A DNA stretch of 64,000 nucleotides from Amycolatopsis vancoresmycina (GCF_000716785.1 NZ_JNYY01000013.1:186001-250000); one strand, 5' to 3'. Positions 23,681 through 32,285 are shown, numbered from the stretch's first letter. The notes: a model not told the origin generated them from the letters alone. Translations and numbers: made by a program.

Positions 23681-24289
23681 ATGGACGGAACCGATCCCGC
23701 CGGCGAGCTCCGGCACATCCACGAGGTCGTCGCGGGCGCCCGGGCCGGCGCGGCGGACCGGGACCAGTTGCTGACCGCGTTGTCCGGCCTGCGCCTGCTG
23801 CGCGACGAACTCGCGAGCTGGGAACCGGAGCTGATCACCGCGGCCAGGGCGGCCGGCGCCAGCTGGGTCGCGCTCGCGCCCGCGCTCGGGGTCGCGAGCC
23901 GCCAGGCCGCCGAACGCCGCTACCTGCGGCTGCAGCCGTCGCACACCGGGGAGACGACCGGCGAGGGGCGGGTCGACGCGGAACGCGACCGGCGGGCGGG
24001 CGACCGGGCCGTCGCCGACTGGGCCCGCCGCAACTCCGCCATCCTGCGCCGGATCGCCGGCCAGGTCAGCGCGCTCGACGGCCTCGGACCGGCCGCGCAG
24101 GAAAGCGCCGACCGCATCGGCGCGGCCCTCGGCGACGACGACCCGGCGACGCTGCTCCCGCCGCTGGCCGCCGCCCAGCCGCACCTGACCGGCCCGCACG
24201 CGCAGCTGGCCGAAGAACTCGGCGAGATCTCCGCCCGCACCGACCAGCTCCGCCGCGACGCCGCCGGCCACCGCCGCTCCCGCGACTGA
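23681..24289 (+). CDS. RheA-like HSP18 transcriptional regulator
   Basis: 202 residues from the ATG at 23681; the ATG at 23675 is an alternative but leaves no space for the AAAGG site. The central part holds an HTH-like segment (ASWVALAPALGVASRQAAERRYLRLQP), and the C-terminal half is helical and Ala/Arg-rich. The divergent pairing with an hsp18-type gene and the two operator copies between them match the RheA system, where the repressor itself senses heat by reversible conformational change. Assignment rests on family appearance plus context. Confidence 0.8.
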   Translation: MDGTDPAGELRHIHEVVAGARAGAADRDQLLTALSGLRLLRDELASWEPELITAARAAGASWVALAPALGVASRQAAERRYLRLQPSHTGETTGEGRVDAERDRRAGDRAVADWARRNSAILRRIAGQVSALDGLGPAAQESADRIGAALGDDDPATLLPPLAAAQPHLTGPHAQLAEELGEISARTDQLRRDAAGHRRSRD

Positions 24290-24290
24290 C

Positions 24291-24306
24291 GCCGGGTTTG
24301 CCCGGC
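24291..24306 (+). terminator. Short GC hairpin after the RheA-like gene
   Basis: GCCGGG (24291-24296), TTTG loop, CCCGGC (24301-24306), one base after the stop codon. A second overlapping GC inverted repeat follows immediately. It is a probable intrinsic terminator. Confidence 0.5.
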
Positions 24307-24352
24307 TCCCGGCCGGGCACCCGCCGGGGGAGCGACGGAAGGACGGTGCGCC

Positions 24353-24586
24353 ATGACCGCCACACCCCCGGATCCGGACCCCCGCCGGACGCCGGACCTG
24401 GAACCCGGGGGCGGGGTGCCGCCGGGCAGCACGCCCCCGGACTCCGCCCAGACGTCGGGGTTGTCGCACCCGCAGCCGATGCCGTCCAAGGCGATGCCGG
24501 TGCTGTGGCTGGTCCTCACCGGCGTGCTGGTGCTGATGGTGGCCGGGCTGGTGCTCTCGCTGGCCGTCGGCTGGCTGCGTGTCTGA
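24353..24586 (+). CDS. DUF6480-like small membrane protein
   Basis: 77 residues. It has the family-type N terminus TATPPDPDPRRTPDLEPGGGVPPGSTPP, a Pro/Gly-rich cytoplasmic or outer part, and one C-terminal membrane helix (VLWLVLTGVLVLMVAGLVLSL). Such proteins are widespread in actinomycetes and have no known function. It is followed by another small conserved-looking ORF. Confidence 0.75.
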   Translation: MTATPPDPDPRRTPDLEPGGGVPPGSTPPDSAQTSGLSHPQPMPSKAMPVLWLVLTGVLVLMVAGLVLSLAVGWLRV

Positions 24587-24615
24587 GATCCCGCTCGACC
24601 GGGTAATCGCCCACC

Positions 24616-24789
24616 ATGGACGACACCCCTGACCGGACCGAAACCCGCGCCGAACTGCTCCCCGAAGAGCAGGCGGTCGACAGCGCGGACCCCGAAGGCC
24701 AGGCCCGCGAGGTCCTGCGCGAGTCCGACCGCCGCACCGAGCACCCCGAGGCGACGCTGGGCCGCCGGAAGCCCGAAGACACGGTCTAG
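24616..24789 (+). CDS. Small acidic hydrophilic protein
   Basis: 57 residues from the ATG at 24616. It is strongly charged (RAELLPEEQAVDSADPEGQ, LRESDRRTEHPEATLGRRKPEDTV) and has no hydrophobic segment. The sequence style recalls small actinobacterial proteins that end in a SDxRTEHPE-type motif, which are often stress-associated; this is recollection, not a search. The stop codon overlaps that of the convergent MFS gene (CTAG, 24786-24789). Confidence 0.6.
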   Translation: MDDTPDRTETRAELLPEEQAVDSADPEGQAREVLRESDRRTEHPEATLGRRKPEDTV

Positions 24790-26003
24790 CCGGCGGACAC
24801 CGGCGTCAGCCGCGCCTCCGTCCGCGTCTCGCCGCGCAGCAGCAGGACCGCGCCCAGGCCGAGCACGGCGACGACGGCGAAGAAGTAGAAGCCCCACGGG
24901 TAGGCGACCCCCGCGGTCACGAGCGCGCCGGTGACGAACGGGCCGAGGATCGAACCCAGCCGCCCGACCGCCGAGGTCAGCCCGAGCGCGGTGCCGCGCG
25001 CCTGCGCCGGGAACGCCTGGGCGACGTAGCCGTAGATCAGCACCTGCGCGGAGAACACGAACACGCCGGTCAGCAGCACGACCGTGTTGAGCAGAAACGC
25101 GTTCCCGATGCGCAGGCTCAGCGCCGCCAGCAGGACGGCGCCCGTGCCGAACCAGATCCGCGCGATCGGCCGGATGCCGAACCGGTCGGCGATCGTGCCG
25201 GCCAGCACCAGCCCGAGCACCGCGCCGATGTTGAGCACCAGCAGCAGCGTGATCGACGTCGAGATCGGGTAGCCCGCGGTGCGCATCAGCTGCGGCAGCC
25301 AGGTGTTGAGCCCGTAGACCAGCAGCAGGCCCATGAACGAGCCCGTCCACACGGCGATGCTGATCCGCCGGAACCGGGCGCCGAGGAGGTCCCTCAGGCT
25401 CACCCGCTCCGCCGTCTCGCGGGCCTCGAGGTAGGCCGCGGATTCCGGCAGCTTCCACCACATCAGCGGCACGGCGAGCAGGCCGGCCAGGCCACCGCCG
25501 TAGAACAGCAGGTGCCAGTCCTCCTTCGCGTACAGCGCGAGGATCGACGTCAGCACCGCGCCGACGTGGTAGCCGGTCATGGTGAACGTGCTCGCGCTGG
25601 CGCGGCGCCGCGCGGGCAGGTTCTCCGACATCACGGTGAGCGCCACCGGCATGCACGCGCCGAGCCCGAGCCCGGCGGCGAACCGGAAGACGCCGAACGT
25701 CGCGACGTTCGGCGCGAGCGGCGTCAGCAGGGTGAACAGCGAGAACAGCAGCACCGAGCTGATCAGCAGCACGCGGCGGCCGAACCGGTCGGTGAGCGGC
25801 CCGAGGCAGGCCGCGCCGACGGCCACGCCGATCAGCGACACGGTCGCGACCAGGGTCGCGCCGGCCGCGGTGAAGCCGAGGTACCCGCTCTTCAGCAGGG
25901 TCGGGATGGTGGCGCCGAGCGCGACCAGGTCGTAGCCCTCGAGCAGGACGGTCAGCCAGCAGAGGACCGCCGTCCACACGGGACGGGCGGGAGACGTCGT
26001 CAT
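24786..26003 (-). CDS. MFS transporter, aromatic acid:H+ symporter type
   Basis: 405 residues with twelve predicted helices. The AAHS family motifs are visible: LEGYDLVALGATIPTLL in TM1 (Asp in the GYD motif), GPLTDRFGRRVLLISSVLLFS between TM2 and TM3, and an RxRGTALG-like motif (FPAQARGTALGLTSAVGR). Such transporters import benzoate, mandelate-type or hydroxybenzoate acids. It directly follows an aldehyde dehydrogenase and benzoylformate decarboxylase on the same strand, so it very likely imports an aromatic acid for that pathway. Confidence 0.88.
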   Translation of the reverse strand: MTTSPARPVWTAVLCWLTVLLEGYDLVALGATIPTLLKSGYLGFTAAGATLVATVSLIGVAVGAACLGPLTDRFGRRVLLISSVLLFSLFTLLTPLAPNVATFGVFRFAAGLGLGACMPVALTVMSENLPARRRASASTFTMTGYHVGAVLTSILALYAKEDWHLLFYGGGLAGLLAVPLMWWKLPESAAYLEARETAERVSLRDLLGARFRRISIAVWTGSFMGLLLVYGLNTWLPQLMRTAGYPISTSITLLLVLNIGAVLGLVLAGTIADRFGIRPIARIWFGTGAVLLAALSLRIGNAFLLNTVVLLTGVFVFSAQVLIYGYVAQAFPAQARGTALGLTSAVGRLGSILGPFVTGALVTAGVAYPWGFYFFAVVAVLGLGAVLLLRGETRTEARLTPVSAG

Positions 26004-26016
26004 TGCCGTGCTCCTT

Positions 26017-27444
26017 CTAGAAGGGGTAACCCGCGATGTCCGCGCGGACGGTCAGCCACTGGGTTTCGGTGAAGGCTTCGATGTTGGCCTTGGCCCCGCC
26101 GAAGCGGGAGCCGTTGCCGGAATCGCCGACCCCGCCGAAGGGCGCGGTCGGCTCGTCGCCGACGGTCTGCTCGTTGATGTGCACCTTGCCCGAGCGGACC
26201 TCGTCGGCCAGCTTCATCGCGGTGCCGACGTCGCCGAGGATGCCGACGGACAGGCCGTACTCGGAGTCGTTGACCAGCCGCGCGGCCTCGTCGAGGTCGC
26301 GGTAGGCGCGCACCGGCGCGACCGGGCCGAAGATCTCCTCGCGCCACGCCGGGCTCGCGTCGTCGAGTCCGAAGAGGACGGTCGGCGGGTAGAACGGCGC
26401 GTCGGGCTTCCCGCCGGCCAGCACCCGTGCGCCGGCCGCGACGCTGCGGTCGACGACGTCGGTGACGTGCGCGAGCTGGCGGTCGTCGATGATCGGGCCG
26501 AGCGCGACCTCGCCGTCGGCCGGGTTCCCCACGGGCAGCCGCCGCGCCTTCTCGGCGAGGGCTTCGACGTATTCGTCCACCTGGGACTCGTGGACCAGGT
26601 GGCGGCCGGTCGTCATGCAGATCTGGCCCTGGTGCAGGAACGACCCGAACGCGCCGGCGGAGGCCGCCTTGGCGACGTCGGCACCCGGCAGCACGACGAG
26701 CGCGTTGTTGCCGCCCAGCTCCAGGTGGACGCGCTTGAGGGAGCGCGCGGCGGCTTCGCCGACCTTCCGCCCGGCCGCGGTGGAGCCGGTGAACGACACC
26801 ACCGACACCTCCGGAGCGTCGACCACCGCGGCGCCGACTCCCGTGTCTCCGGGCAGCAGGTGCAGCAGCCCGTCCGGCAGCCCGGCCGCCTCGAAGACGC
26901 GCAGGATGCTGACGCCGCCGGACACCGCGGTGCGCAGGTCGGGCTTGAGCAGCACGGCGTTGCCGAGCGCGAGGGCGGGCGCGACCGAGCGGATCGCCAG
27001 GATGAGCGGGAAGTTGAACGGCGAGATCACCGAAACCACGCCGGCCGGTACCCGCCGGGCCAGCGACCAGCGCGGCTCGCCGGTGCTCAGCACCTCGCCG
27101 AGGGGGTGGGTGGGCAGGGCGGCGGCCTCGAAGCAGATGCCGGCCGCCATTTCCGTCTCGATCCCGGCCTTGGGCCGTGTCGAGCCGGCTTCGCGGACGA
27201 TCCACTCCTGCACCTCCGCGGCGTGCGCCTCCCACAGCTCGCCGGCGCGGCGCAGCACGGCAGCCCGTTCGGCGGGCTTGCGCCGGGCCCAGTCGCGTTG
27301 CGCCTTCGCCGCGGCCGCGGCGGCCTCGGCGACGTCTCCCGGCGTCGCGACGCCGACGTGGCCCAGGGTGGCGCCGGTGGCCGGTTCGACGACCGGGTGG
27401 GTCCCGCCGGACCCGCGGGTGAATTCGTGCTCGAACAGGGTCAT
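26017..27444 (-). CDS. Aldehyde dehydrogenase, probable benzaldehyde dehydrogenase
   Basis: 475 residues from ATG at 27444, two bases after the decarboxylase stop. It has all ALDH landmarks: SPFNFPL, FTGSTAAGRKVGE for NAD binding, the general base Glu in ELGGNN, the catalytic Cys in GQICMTTGR and EEIFGPVAPV. The product of the neighbouring benzoylformate decarboxylase is benzaldehyde, so oxidation to benzoate is the natural role. Substrate specificity is inferred from context. Confidence 0.88.
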   Translation of the reverse strand: MTLFEHEFTRGSGGTHPVVEPATGATLGHVGVATPGDVAEAAAAAAKAQRDWARRKPAERAAVLRRAGELWEAHAAEVQEWIVREAGSTRPKAGIETEMAAGICFEAAALPTHPLGEVLSTGEPRWSLARRVPAGVVSVISPFNFPLILAIRSVAPALALGNAVLLKPDLRTAVSGGVSILRVFEAAGLPDGLLHLLPGDTGVGAAVVDAPEVSVVSFTGSTAAGRKVGEAAARSLKRVHLELGGNNALVVLPGADVAKAASAGAFGSFLHQGQICMTTGRHLVHESQVDEYVEALAEKARRLPVGNPADGEVALGPIIDDRQLAHVTDVVDRSVAAGARVLAGGKPDAPFYPPTVLFGLDDASPAWREEIFGPVAPVRAYRDLDEAARLVNDSEYGLSVGILGDVGTAMKLADEVRSGKVHINEQTVGDEPTAPFGGVGDSGNGSRFGGAKANIEAFTETQWLTVRADIAGYPF

Positions 27445-27446
27445 GA

Positions 27447-29015
27447 TCACTCCGGTGTGGTCGGTTCGGTGTCGACCTGGATCAGCCGCGGGCCGTCCGG
27501 GGTCGTCTTGAGCTGGGTGCGCAGGTGGTCTTCGTCGGCGACCGTGGTGGCTTCGACGCCGTAACCGGCGGCGATGGCCGTGAAGTCGAGCCCGGGGATC
27601 TCCGTGCCGGGCACGTCCGGCGTCCCGAGCAGCTCGCCGAACCACCGCAGCGCGCCGTAGACGCCGTTGCGCAGGATCACGAAGGTGACCGGGACGCGGT
27701 AGTGCGCCGCGGACCACAACGCCGTGATGCCGTAGTTCGCCGAGCCGTCGCCGATGACGCCGACGACCGGGCGGTCCGGGTCGCCCAGCGCGACGCCGAC
27801 CGCGGCGGGCAGGCCGAAGCCGAGCCCGCCGGCGGCCGGGAAGAAGTAGGAGCCTTCGCGGCGCAGGTCCATCTGCCGCCACCAGGCCGAGTTCGTCGAC
27901 GTCGATTCGACGACGTAGCGCGTGTCGGCGGCCTGGGTGTCGCGCAGGGCGGCGAACACCTGTTCCGGGTGCAACGCCGTCTCGCCGGTCCTGGGTTCCG
28001 GGGTCTCGACGTAGCCGCGTTGTGCTGCGCGGGCCGGGATGTGCTGCAGCAGCGCCTCGATGACCGGCGCGGGGTCGGCGACCAGGGCCTCGCCCATCGG
28101 CGCGCGGGCCGCGGCGCCGAAGTCGTCGGTCACCTGGATCAGCCGGGTGCCCGCGGGCAGGAACCGGCCGGGGACGTGCTGGTGGTAGCGGAACACCGGC
28201 GCGCCGAGCACGAGGACGACGTCGTGCCCGGTCAGCGCGGCCGACACCGGCGCGATGCCGGCCGGCAGCACGCCGCGGAAGAGCCGGTGCCGGTTGGGGA
28301 AGGGCAGCCGGTGCGGCGACGGCGCCACCCACGTCGGCAGGTCCAGGTGCTCGGCCAGGGCGACGGCCCGGTCGAACAGGCCGCCGGCGTCGATGTCGCC
28401 GCCCAGGACCAGCGCCGGGTTCTTCGCCGCGGCGACGGTCGCGACGAGGTCGTCGAGCTGGGCTTCGGTCGGGGCGAGACCGGCTCGGACCTGCCGGTCG
28501 AGCACCGGGTTCTCGGCCAGCTCGGCGGCCCAGTCGTCGTAGGGCACCGAAAGGTAGCTGGGCCGCCGGTTCAGCTCGGCCTCGAACACCGCCTGCGCGA
28601 GCGACCGCGGGACGTCGGCGGCGCAGCTCGGCTCGCCGGACCAGCCGACGAGGGGACGCATCAGCTGCGTGGCGTCGGTGTTGGCGAGCATCGCCTCCAG
28701 CCCGATCGCCGTCCGGACCTGCTGGCCGGCGGTGAGCACCAGGGGAGTGCGCGAGTGGACGGCGTTGGTGAGCGCGCCCATGGCGTTGCCGGAGCCGGCG
28801 GCGGCGTGCAGGTTGACCAGCACCGGGCGGCCGGTGGCCTGGGCGTACCCGTCGGCCATCCCGACGACGACGCCTTCGTGCAGGCCGAGGACGTACCGGA
28901 AGTGCTCGGGCAGCTCGGCGAGGAAGGGCAGCTCGTTCGAGCCGGGGTTGCCGAAGATGGTGGTCAGGCCACGGCGGTCCAGGAACTGGTGGGCGAGCCG
29001 GCGGGCGGTGGGCAT
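27447..29015 (-). CDS. mdlC: Benzoylformate decarboxylase
   Basis: 522 residues. The ThDP-binding architecture includes FGNPGSNELPFLAELPEHFRYVLGLHEG (catalytic Glu), the VNLHAAAGSGNAMGAL segment, and a C-terminal GDGSANYGITALWSAAH... ILRNGVYGALRWF cofactor motif. The MdlC-typical N terminus with PGSNELPFL and the downstream aldehyde dehydrogenase support decarboxylation of benzoylformate to benzaldehyde, a step of mandelate catabolism. No mandelate dehydrogenase or racemase gene is in the window. A LysR regulator gene is divergent. Confidence 0.85.
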   Translation of the reverse strand: MPTARRLAHQFLDRRGLTTIFGNPGSNELPFLAELPEHFRYVLGLHEGVVVGMADGYAQATGRPVLVNLHAAAGSGNAMGALTNAVHSRTPLVLTAGQQVRTAIGLEAMLANTDATQLMRPLVGWSGEPSCAADVPRSLAQAVFEAELNRRPSYLSVPYDDWAAELAENPVLDRQVRAGLAPTEAQLDDLVATVAAAKNPALVLGGDIDAGGLFDRAVALAEHLDLPTWVAPSPHRLPFPNRHRLFRGVLPAGIAPVSAALTGHDVVLVLGAPVFRYHQHVPGRFLPAGTRLIQVTDDFGAAARAPMGEALVADPAPVIEALLQHIPARAAQRGYVETPEPRTGETALHPEQVFAALRDTQAADTRYVVESTSTNSAWWRQMDLRREGSYFFPAAGGLGFGLPAAVGVALGDPDRPVVGVIGDGSANYGITALWSAAHYRVPVTFVILRNGVYGALRWFGELLGTPDVPGTEIPGLDFTAIAAGYGVEATTVADEDHLRTQLKTTPDGPRLIQVDTEPTTPE

Positions 29016-29109
29016 CGGTGGGTCCTCCTCGAAGTCGGATCGACCCTATGGAGCAGCGCGCTTGTGTTCCAATAGATGTTGGCTCGTGGCTTGATCGATG
29101 GGATCGATA

Positions 29110-30000
29110 ATGCAGGACTTCGACCTGAACCTGGTGCGCACGTTCGTGCTGCTCTACGAGACCCGCAGCGTGACGGCGACGGCCGAGGCCCTGCACGTCA
29201 CGCAGCCGACGATCAGCTACAGCCTGCAGAAGCTGCGGCGCCGGTTCTCCGACGAGCTGTTCCGCCGCACCGGCGGCGGCCTGGTGCCCACGACGACGGC
29301 CCGCACGCTCTACGAACCGCTGCACGGCGCGTTGTCGGAGATCGAGGCGGCGGTGAGCGGCGCGTGGTCGTTCTCGCCGTCGACGGCCCGGGCGGCGTTC
29401 ACGCTGTGCCTGTCGGACCTGGGGGAGATCTCGCTGCTGCCGCGCCTGATGGCGGCGCTGCCCCCGGTGGCGCCCGGGGTGACGCTGACGGTCCGGCCGC
29501 TGGACGTCGACCGCGCGGCCGACCAGCTCGGCCGCGGCGAGCTCGACGCGTTCATCGCGTCGTCCCTGATCAGCTCGCAGCGCGTCGCCCGCATCCCGCT
29601 GTTTTCCGAGGGCTACCTGGGGATGGTGGCGGCGGACCACCCGCGCCTCGGCGGCGTGGTGTCGTTGGGCCAGCTGGCCGGGGAACGCCACGTGACGGTG
29701 TTCGGCCCGACGGGCCACGACGGCCCCCGCCGCGCGCTGGAGGCGTGCGGCCTGCTGGACCGGGTGGTCCTGGAGGTGACGCGCTTCGCGGCCCTGCCGT
29801 ACCTGGTCCAGGACGGCGAGCTGGTGGCGATGGTGCCCCGCCTGGTGGCGGAGATGTTCGCGGCCGACCACCGCGTCCGCCTGTTCGAGCTGCCCCTGGA
29901 GGTCGAGCCGGCCCAGGTGTCGGTCTACACGCGGCACACGCACGCCCGCAGCCCGGCCCAGCACTGGCTGGTGGGCTTCATGCGGTCGGTGCTGGGTTAG
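29110..30000 (+). CDS. LysR-family transcriptional regulator
   Basis: 296 residues from the ATG at 29110; an in-frame ATG at 29098 is the alternative. The N-terminal HTH is canonical (LNLVRTFVLLYETRSVTATAEALHVTQPTISYSLQKLRRRF) and is followed by a periplasmic-binding-protein-like effector domain. It is divergent from the benzoylformate decarboxylase/aldehyde dehydrogenase/MFS operon, the usual position of its activator. Aromatic acids are plausible inducers. Its stop overlaps that of the convergent CBM2 gene. Confidence 0.9.
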   Translation: MQDFDLNLVRTFVLLYETRSVTATAEALHVTQPTISYSLQKLRRRFSDELFRRTGGGLVPTTTARTLYEPLHGALSEIEAAVSGAWSFSPSTARAAFTLCLSDLGEISLLPRLMAALPPVAPGVTLTVRPLDVDRAADQLGRGELDAFIASSLISSQRVARIPLFSEGYLGMVAADHPRLGGVVSLGQLAGERHVTVFGPTGHDGPRRALEACGLLDRVVLEVTRFAALPYLVQDGELVAMVPRLVAEMFAADHRVRLFELPLEVEPAQVSVYTRHTHARSPAQHWLVGFMRSVLG

Positions 30001-30800
30001 TTCGTCTTGCAGGCGGCGCCGTTGAGGGTGAACCCGACGGGCGCGGGGTTGCCGTGGTCGTAGGAGCCGTTGAAGCCGATGTCGACGGTGGCACCGGGGG
30101 CGAGGGTGAGGTTGTAGGAAACCGCTTTCATGGTGACGCGCGAGCCGCTCTGCGAGTAGTCGCCGTTCCAGCTGTGCGTGACCTGCTGCCCGGCGGTGAA
30201 GGTCCAGGTGACGGTCCACGGCGAGAGCGTCCGGCTGCCGGTGTTGGTGACGGAGACCCCGGCGGTGAAGCCGACGTTCCACTGATCGGTGACGGAGTAC
30301 CGAACGGAACAGGCGGAGCTTTCAACGGGCGGCGGAGCAGGGGCTGGCGAGGAGGTCGCCTTCGTCGTCGTGGCCGGCGTGGTGGTGGGGACGGCCGAGG
30401 TCTGCCGGAGCACGGTGGGCACGGGCGTCGCACTGACGGCCGACGTCCGGGCAACGGAGGAAGAAGCGGCGGTGGCGGGCGCAAGCGGATCGGGAAGAAC
30501 GGCGGCTTGCCGCCCGGGCGAGCTCTCGGAGGTGACGGCAATGATGACAAGGCTCCCGACGACGACAACGGCCCCACAGAGGGCGGAGACCCACCGAATC
30601 CGCCGCCCGGCCCGCTGCTGCCCGGCGGCGGCCTCCCGCGCCCGCTGCTCGAGCCGTTCCCGGTAACCCTCGCCGGTGTCGTCATCCCGCACCCGGATCT
30701 CAGGAGGAGGGCCGAGCAGAGCCCGCGGAGTGGCCCCGGTTTCCCGAAGAAGATCATCAACGGAGAAGCGATCATCACCCGCCCGCCCGGCGCGCGCCAT
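29997..30800 (-). CDS. Membrane-anchored protein with C-terminal CBM2 domain
   Basis: 267 residues from ATG with upstream GGAGG. Residues 1-65 are a charged cytoplasmic part, about 70-90 are a membrane helix (VSALCGAVVVVGSLVIIAVT) and about 92-160 are a Ser/Thr/Pro-rich linker. Residues 162-267 are a family 2 carbohydrate-binding module with Cys164/Cys264 and aromatic residues Trp174, Trp195, Trp199 and Trp211. CBM2 modules bind cellulose or xylan and are normally fused to secreted hydrolases. Here no catalytic domain is present and the module is tethered to the membrane, which is unusual. A polysaccharide-sensing or adhesion role is possible. Confidence 0.85.
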   Translation of the reverse strand: MARAGRAGDDRFSVDDLLRETGATPRALLGPPPEIRVRDDDTGEGYRERLEQRAREAAAGQQRAGRRIRWVSALCGAVVVVGSLVIIAVTSESSPGRQAAVLPDPLAPATAASSSVARTSAVSATPVPTVLRQTSAVPTTTPATTTKATSSPAPAPPPVESSACSVRYSVTDQWNVGFTAGVSVTNTGSRTLSPWTVTWTFTAGQQVTHSWNGDYSQSGSRVTMKAVSYNLTLAPGATVDIGFNGSYDHGNPAPVGFTLNGAACKTN

Positions 30801-31023
30801 AACGGAACCTCCAGTCCCCTGAGGGCGCTCGACGCGCAGGTTTGCGGCCGAATCCTAGGAAGCTGCGACGGTCTTGTAAACCACGCCGGGTGGCTGGTTG
30901 GGGAGCTCTCCTCTTCTGGTCCTGCTGGTCTGGATCGATGCAGGAGGGGCAAACTTGCCGATCTTGCCAGAGGGGCGGGGTGGGGCGATGTGCACCCCCC
31001 TGAACGAGGGGTGGGAGGGGCCG

Positions 31024-31029
31024 TATACT
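31024..31029 (+). promoter_or_regulatory. -10 element of the tRNA-Leu promoter
   Basis: TATACT lies 14 bases before the mature tRNA-Leu 5' end, at good distance for a sigma-70 -10 box in a region otherwise very GC-rich. No convincing -35 element is visible. Confidence 0.45.
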
Positions 31030-31042
31030 CTTTCTTCAGCAG

Positions 31043-31126
31043 GTCCGAGTGGCGGAATGGCAGACGCGCTAGCTTGAGGTGCTAGTGCCCTTAACGGGCG
31101 TGGGGGTTCAAGTCCCCCCTCGGACA
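31043..31126 (+). tRNA. tRNA-Leu (anticodon GAG)
   Basis: A full cloverleaf can be drawn. The acceptor stem pairs GTCCGAG (31043-31049) with CTCGGAC (31119-31125), with A as discriminator. The D arm, a long variable arm (class II) and the T arm GGGGGTTCAAGTCCCCC are present. The anticodon stem is CTAGC/GCTAG with loop TTGAGGT, giving GAG for leucine CUC/CUU. CCA is not encoded. The 3' end is also the attachment-like end of the accessory island that follows. Confidence 0.95.
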
Positions 31127-31614
31127 CACGCACTATCTACACCCGGGCTGGTCGTCGCATAGACGGCCAGCTCTTTTGGTTCGTAGCGTAGCTCCAGGTT
31201 CAGCGCTCGGTACAGGCGGCTCATGCCTGCCGTGGTTGCGTCGGCCAGGGTGCCGCAGACGTCGCCGAGTGCATCGATTCTCGCGTAGATCTCGGCACGG
31301 CTTACTGTCGAGTCGGCTGGAACGCTCTCGATCTGGGCTTTCGCGGCTGCTCGTTCCGCCTGTGCCTGGTTGATCGGGTTGACGAGGGCTTCGGGTTCGA
31401 CGCCGGCCGCGATCGCGGCCTGATACCGCTGAAGCTTCGCCTCTGCGTCCGCCAGCCGGTTTCGTGCCGCCTCCAGCGGTCCACCGCCAGCCGTGCTTCC
31501 GTCCGACCCGAGAAGCGCGGCCGCCGTCCGGTCGCGGTTGTCCGGGTGGAACAGCTCGTGAAGCCATCCGTTGATCGCCTCGCTCATTCCCGAGCAGGGC
31601 GGCCGGACCATCAC
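31108..31614 (-). pseudogene. C-terminal remnant of a large serine recombinase
   Basis: About 168 residues resembling the coiled C-terminal region of actinobacterial serine recombinases: INGWLHELFHPDNRD, then NRLADAEAKLQRYQAAIAAGVEPEALV and INQAQAERAAAKAQIE, ending VDSACVRGGT. The resolvase catalytic domain and the zinc-ribbon part are missing, so the gene is truncated. The last codons and the stop lie inside the 3' end of the tRNA-Leu gene, as expected for an integrase whose attachment site is that tRNA. A zinc-ribbon fragment of such a recombinase lies 7 kb away (38720-39040). Confidence 0.7.
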
Positions 31615-31683
31615 GTCGGCGGGAACGGGTGGCGCCCCGACCGCGCCCGTTCCCGCGGATCACCAGGTCCGGCGGTGCGCCCG

Positions 31684-31929
31684 ATGACGGTTCGCTTGGT
31701 CATCGCGCGCCCGTTGCCCGGCACGGTTGGCGGGTCTCGCCGCGTCGTCCACGTGTTCCCGGTCCCGGCGGAGGAGACCACGCCGGAGCGGCTGACCGCG
31801 TACTGTGGCGAAACCTTCGGGCCCGGCGAGCTTGAGCTGCTGGAACGCCCGCTTGGCATGCCCTGCGTGACCTGCCTCCACCGTGCACCCACCCCGGAAA
31901 GTGCGGAACAGCCGGCGATCGAGCAATGA
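31684..31929 (+). CDS. Small protein with C-terminal cysteine motif
   Basis: 81 residues from ATG, divergent from the recombinase remnant. A compact fold is likely (TVRLVIARPLPG... RRVVHVFPVPAEE), ending with a CVTCLHRAP cysteine pair that, with an earlier Cys, could bind metal. Similar small proteins occur in Pseudonocardiaceae, but I know no function. The stop overlaps the start of the following wHTH gene (ATGA), suggesting a toxin/antitoxin-like or regulator/cofactor pair; this is inference. Confidence 0.65.
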   Translation: MTVRLVIARPLPGTVGGSRRVVHVFPVPAEETTPERLTAYCGETFGPGELELLERPLGMPCVTCLHRAPTPESAEQPAIEQ

Positions 31930-32285
31930 CGTCAAGTCCGCGGCCGATCGTGCCGGCCTTCCAACGCGAGCTGGACCCGCTGCTGCTTCTGCCAGTGCGG
32001 CTGTTCATCGCGTGCCTGCTGGCCGACATGCGCTGGTGCGACGATGTGGCTGTCCAGGGCGTGTTGCGTCTGAGTGAGCGGAGGTTCGAGCCACACGTCG
32101 AGCGGCTGCGCGCTGCTGGGTACGTGGAGGCCCGAACCGAAGGACGTTGCGTAAGGCTCCGGCTCACGAGGCTCGGGCTCGACCGGCTGACCGAACACGT
32201 GATCGCTCTCGACAGGGTCGCGGCCACGGCCGCCGAACTCGTCGCCTCGCAGCGCGCAGCATTACGTCCGACCGAGAAGCCGTGA
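31926..32285 (+). CDS. Winged helix-turn-helix protein (MarR/DNA-binding type)
   Basis: 119 residues, ATG overlapping the previous stop. The pattern is helix (LPVRLFIACLLADMRWCDD), recognition helix (VQGVLRLSERRFEPHVERLRAAGYVEART), wing (GRCVRLRLTRLGLDRLTEHV) and C-terminal helix, consistent with a small winged-HTH regulator. It is followed directly by a cluster of GTGACGG repeats that could be its binding sites. It probably regulates genes of the accessory island. Confidence 0.75.
   Translation: MTSSPRPIVPAFQRELDPLLLLPVRLFIACLLADMRWCDDVAVQGVLRLSERRFEPHVERLRAAGYVEARTEGRCVRLRLTRLGLDRLTEHVIALDRVAATAAELVASQRAALRPTEKP

Noticed and set aside
27445..30282. In-frame extension upstream of the aldehyde dehydrogenase
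   Set aside because: It runs through the benzoylformate decarboxylase gene in another frame; the ATG at 27444 begins the ALDH homology.
30855..31133. Minus-strand frame across the tRNA-Leu gene
   Set aside because: It is the reverse complement of the tRNA and its promoter; a common false ORF at tRNA loci.
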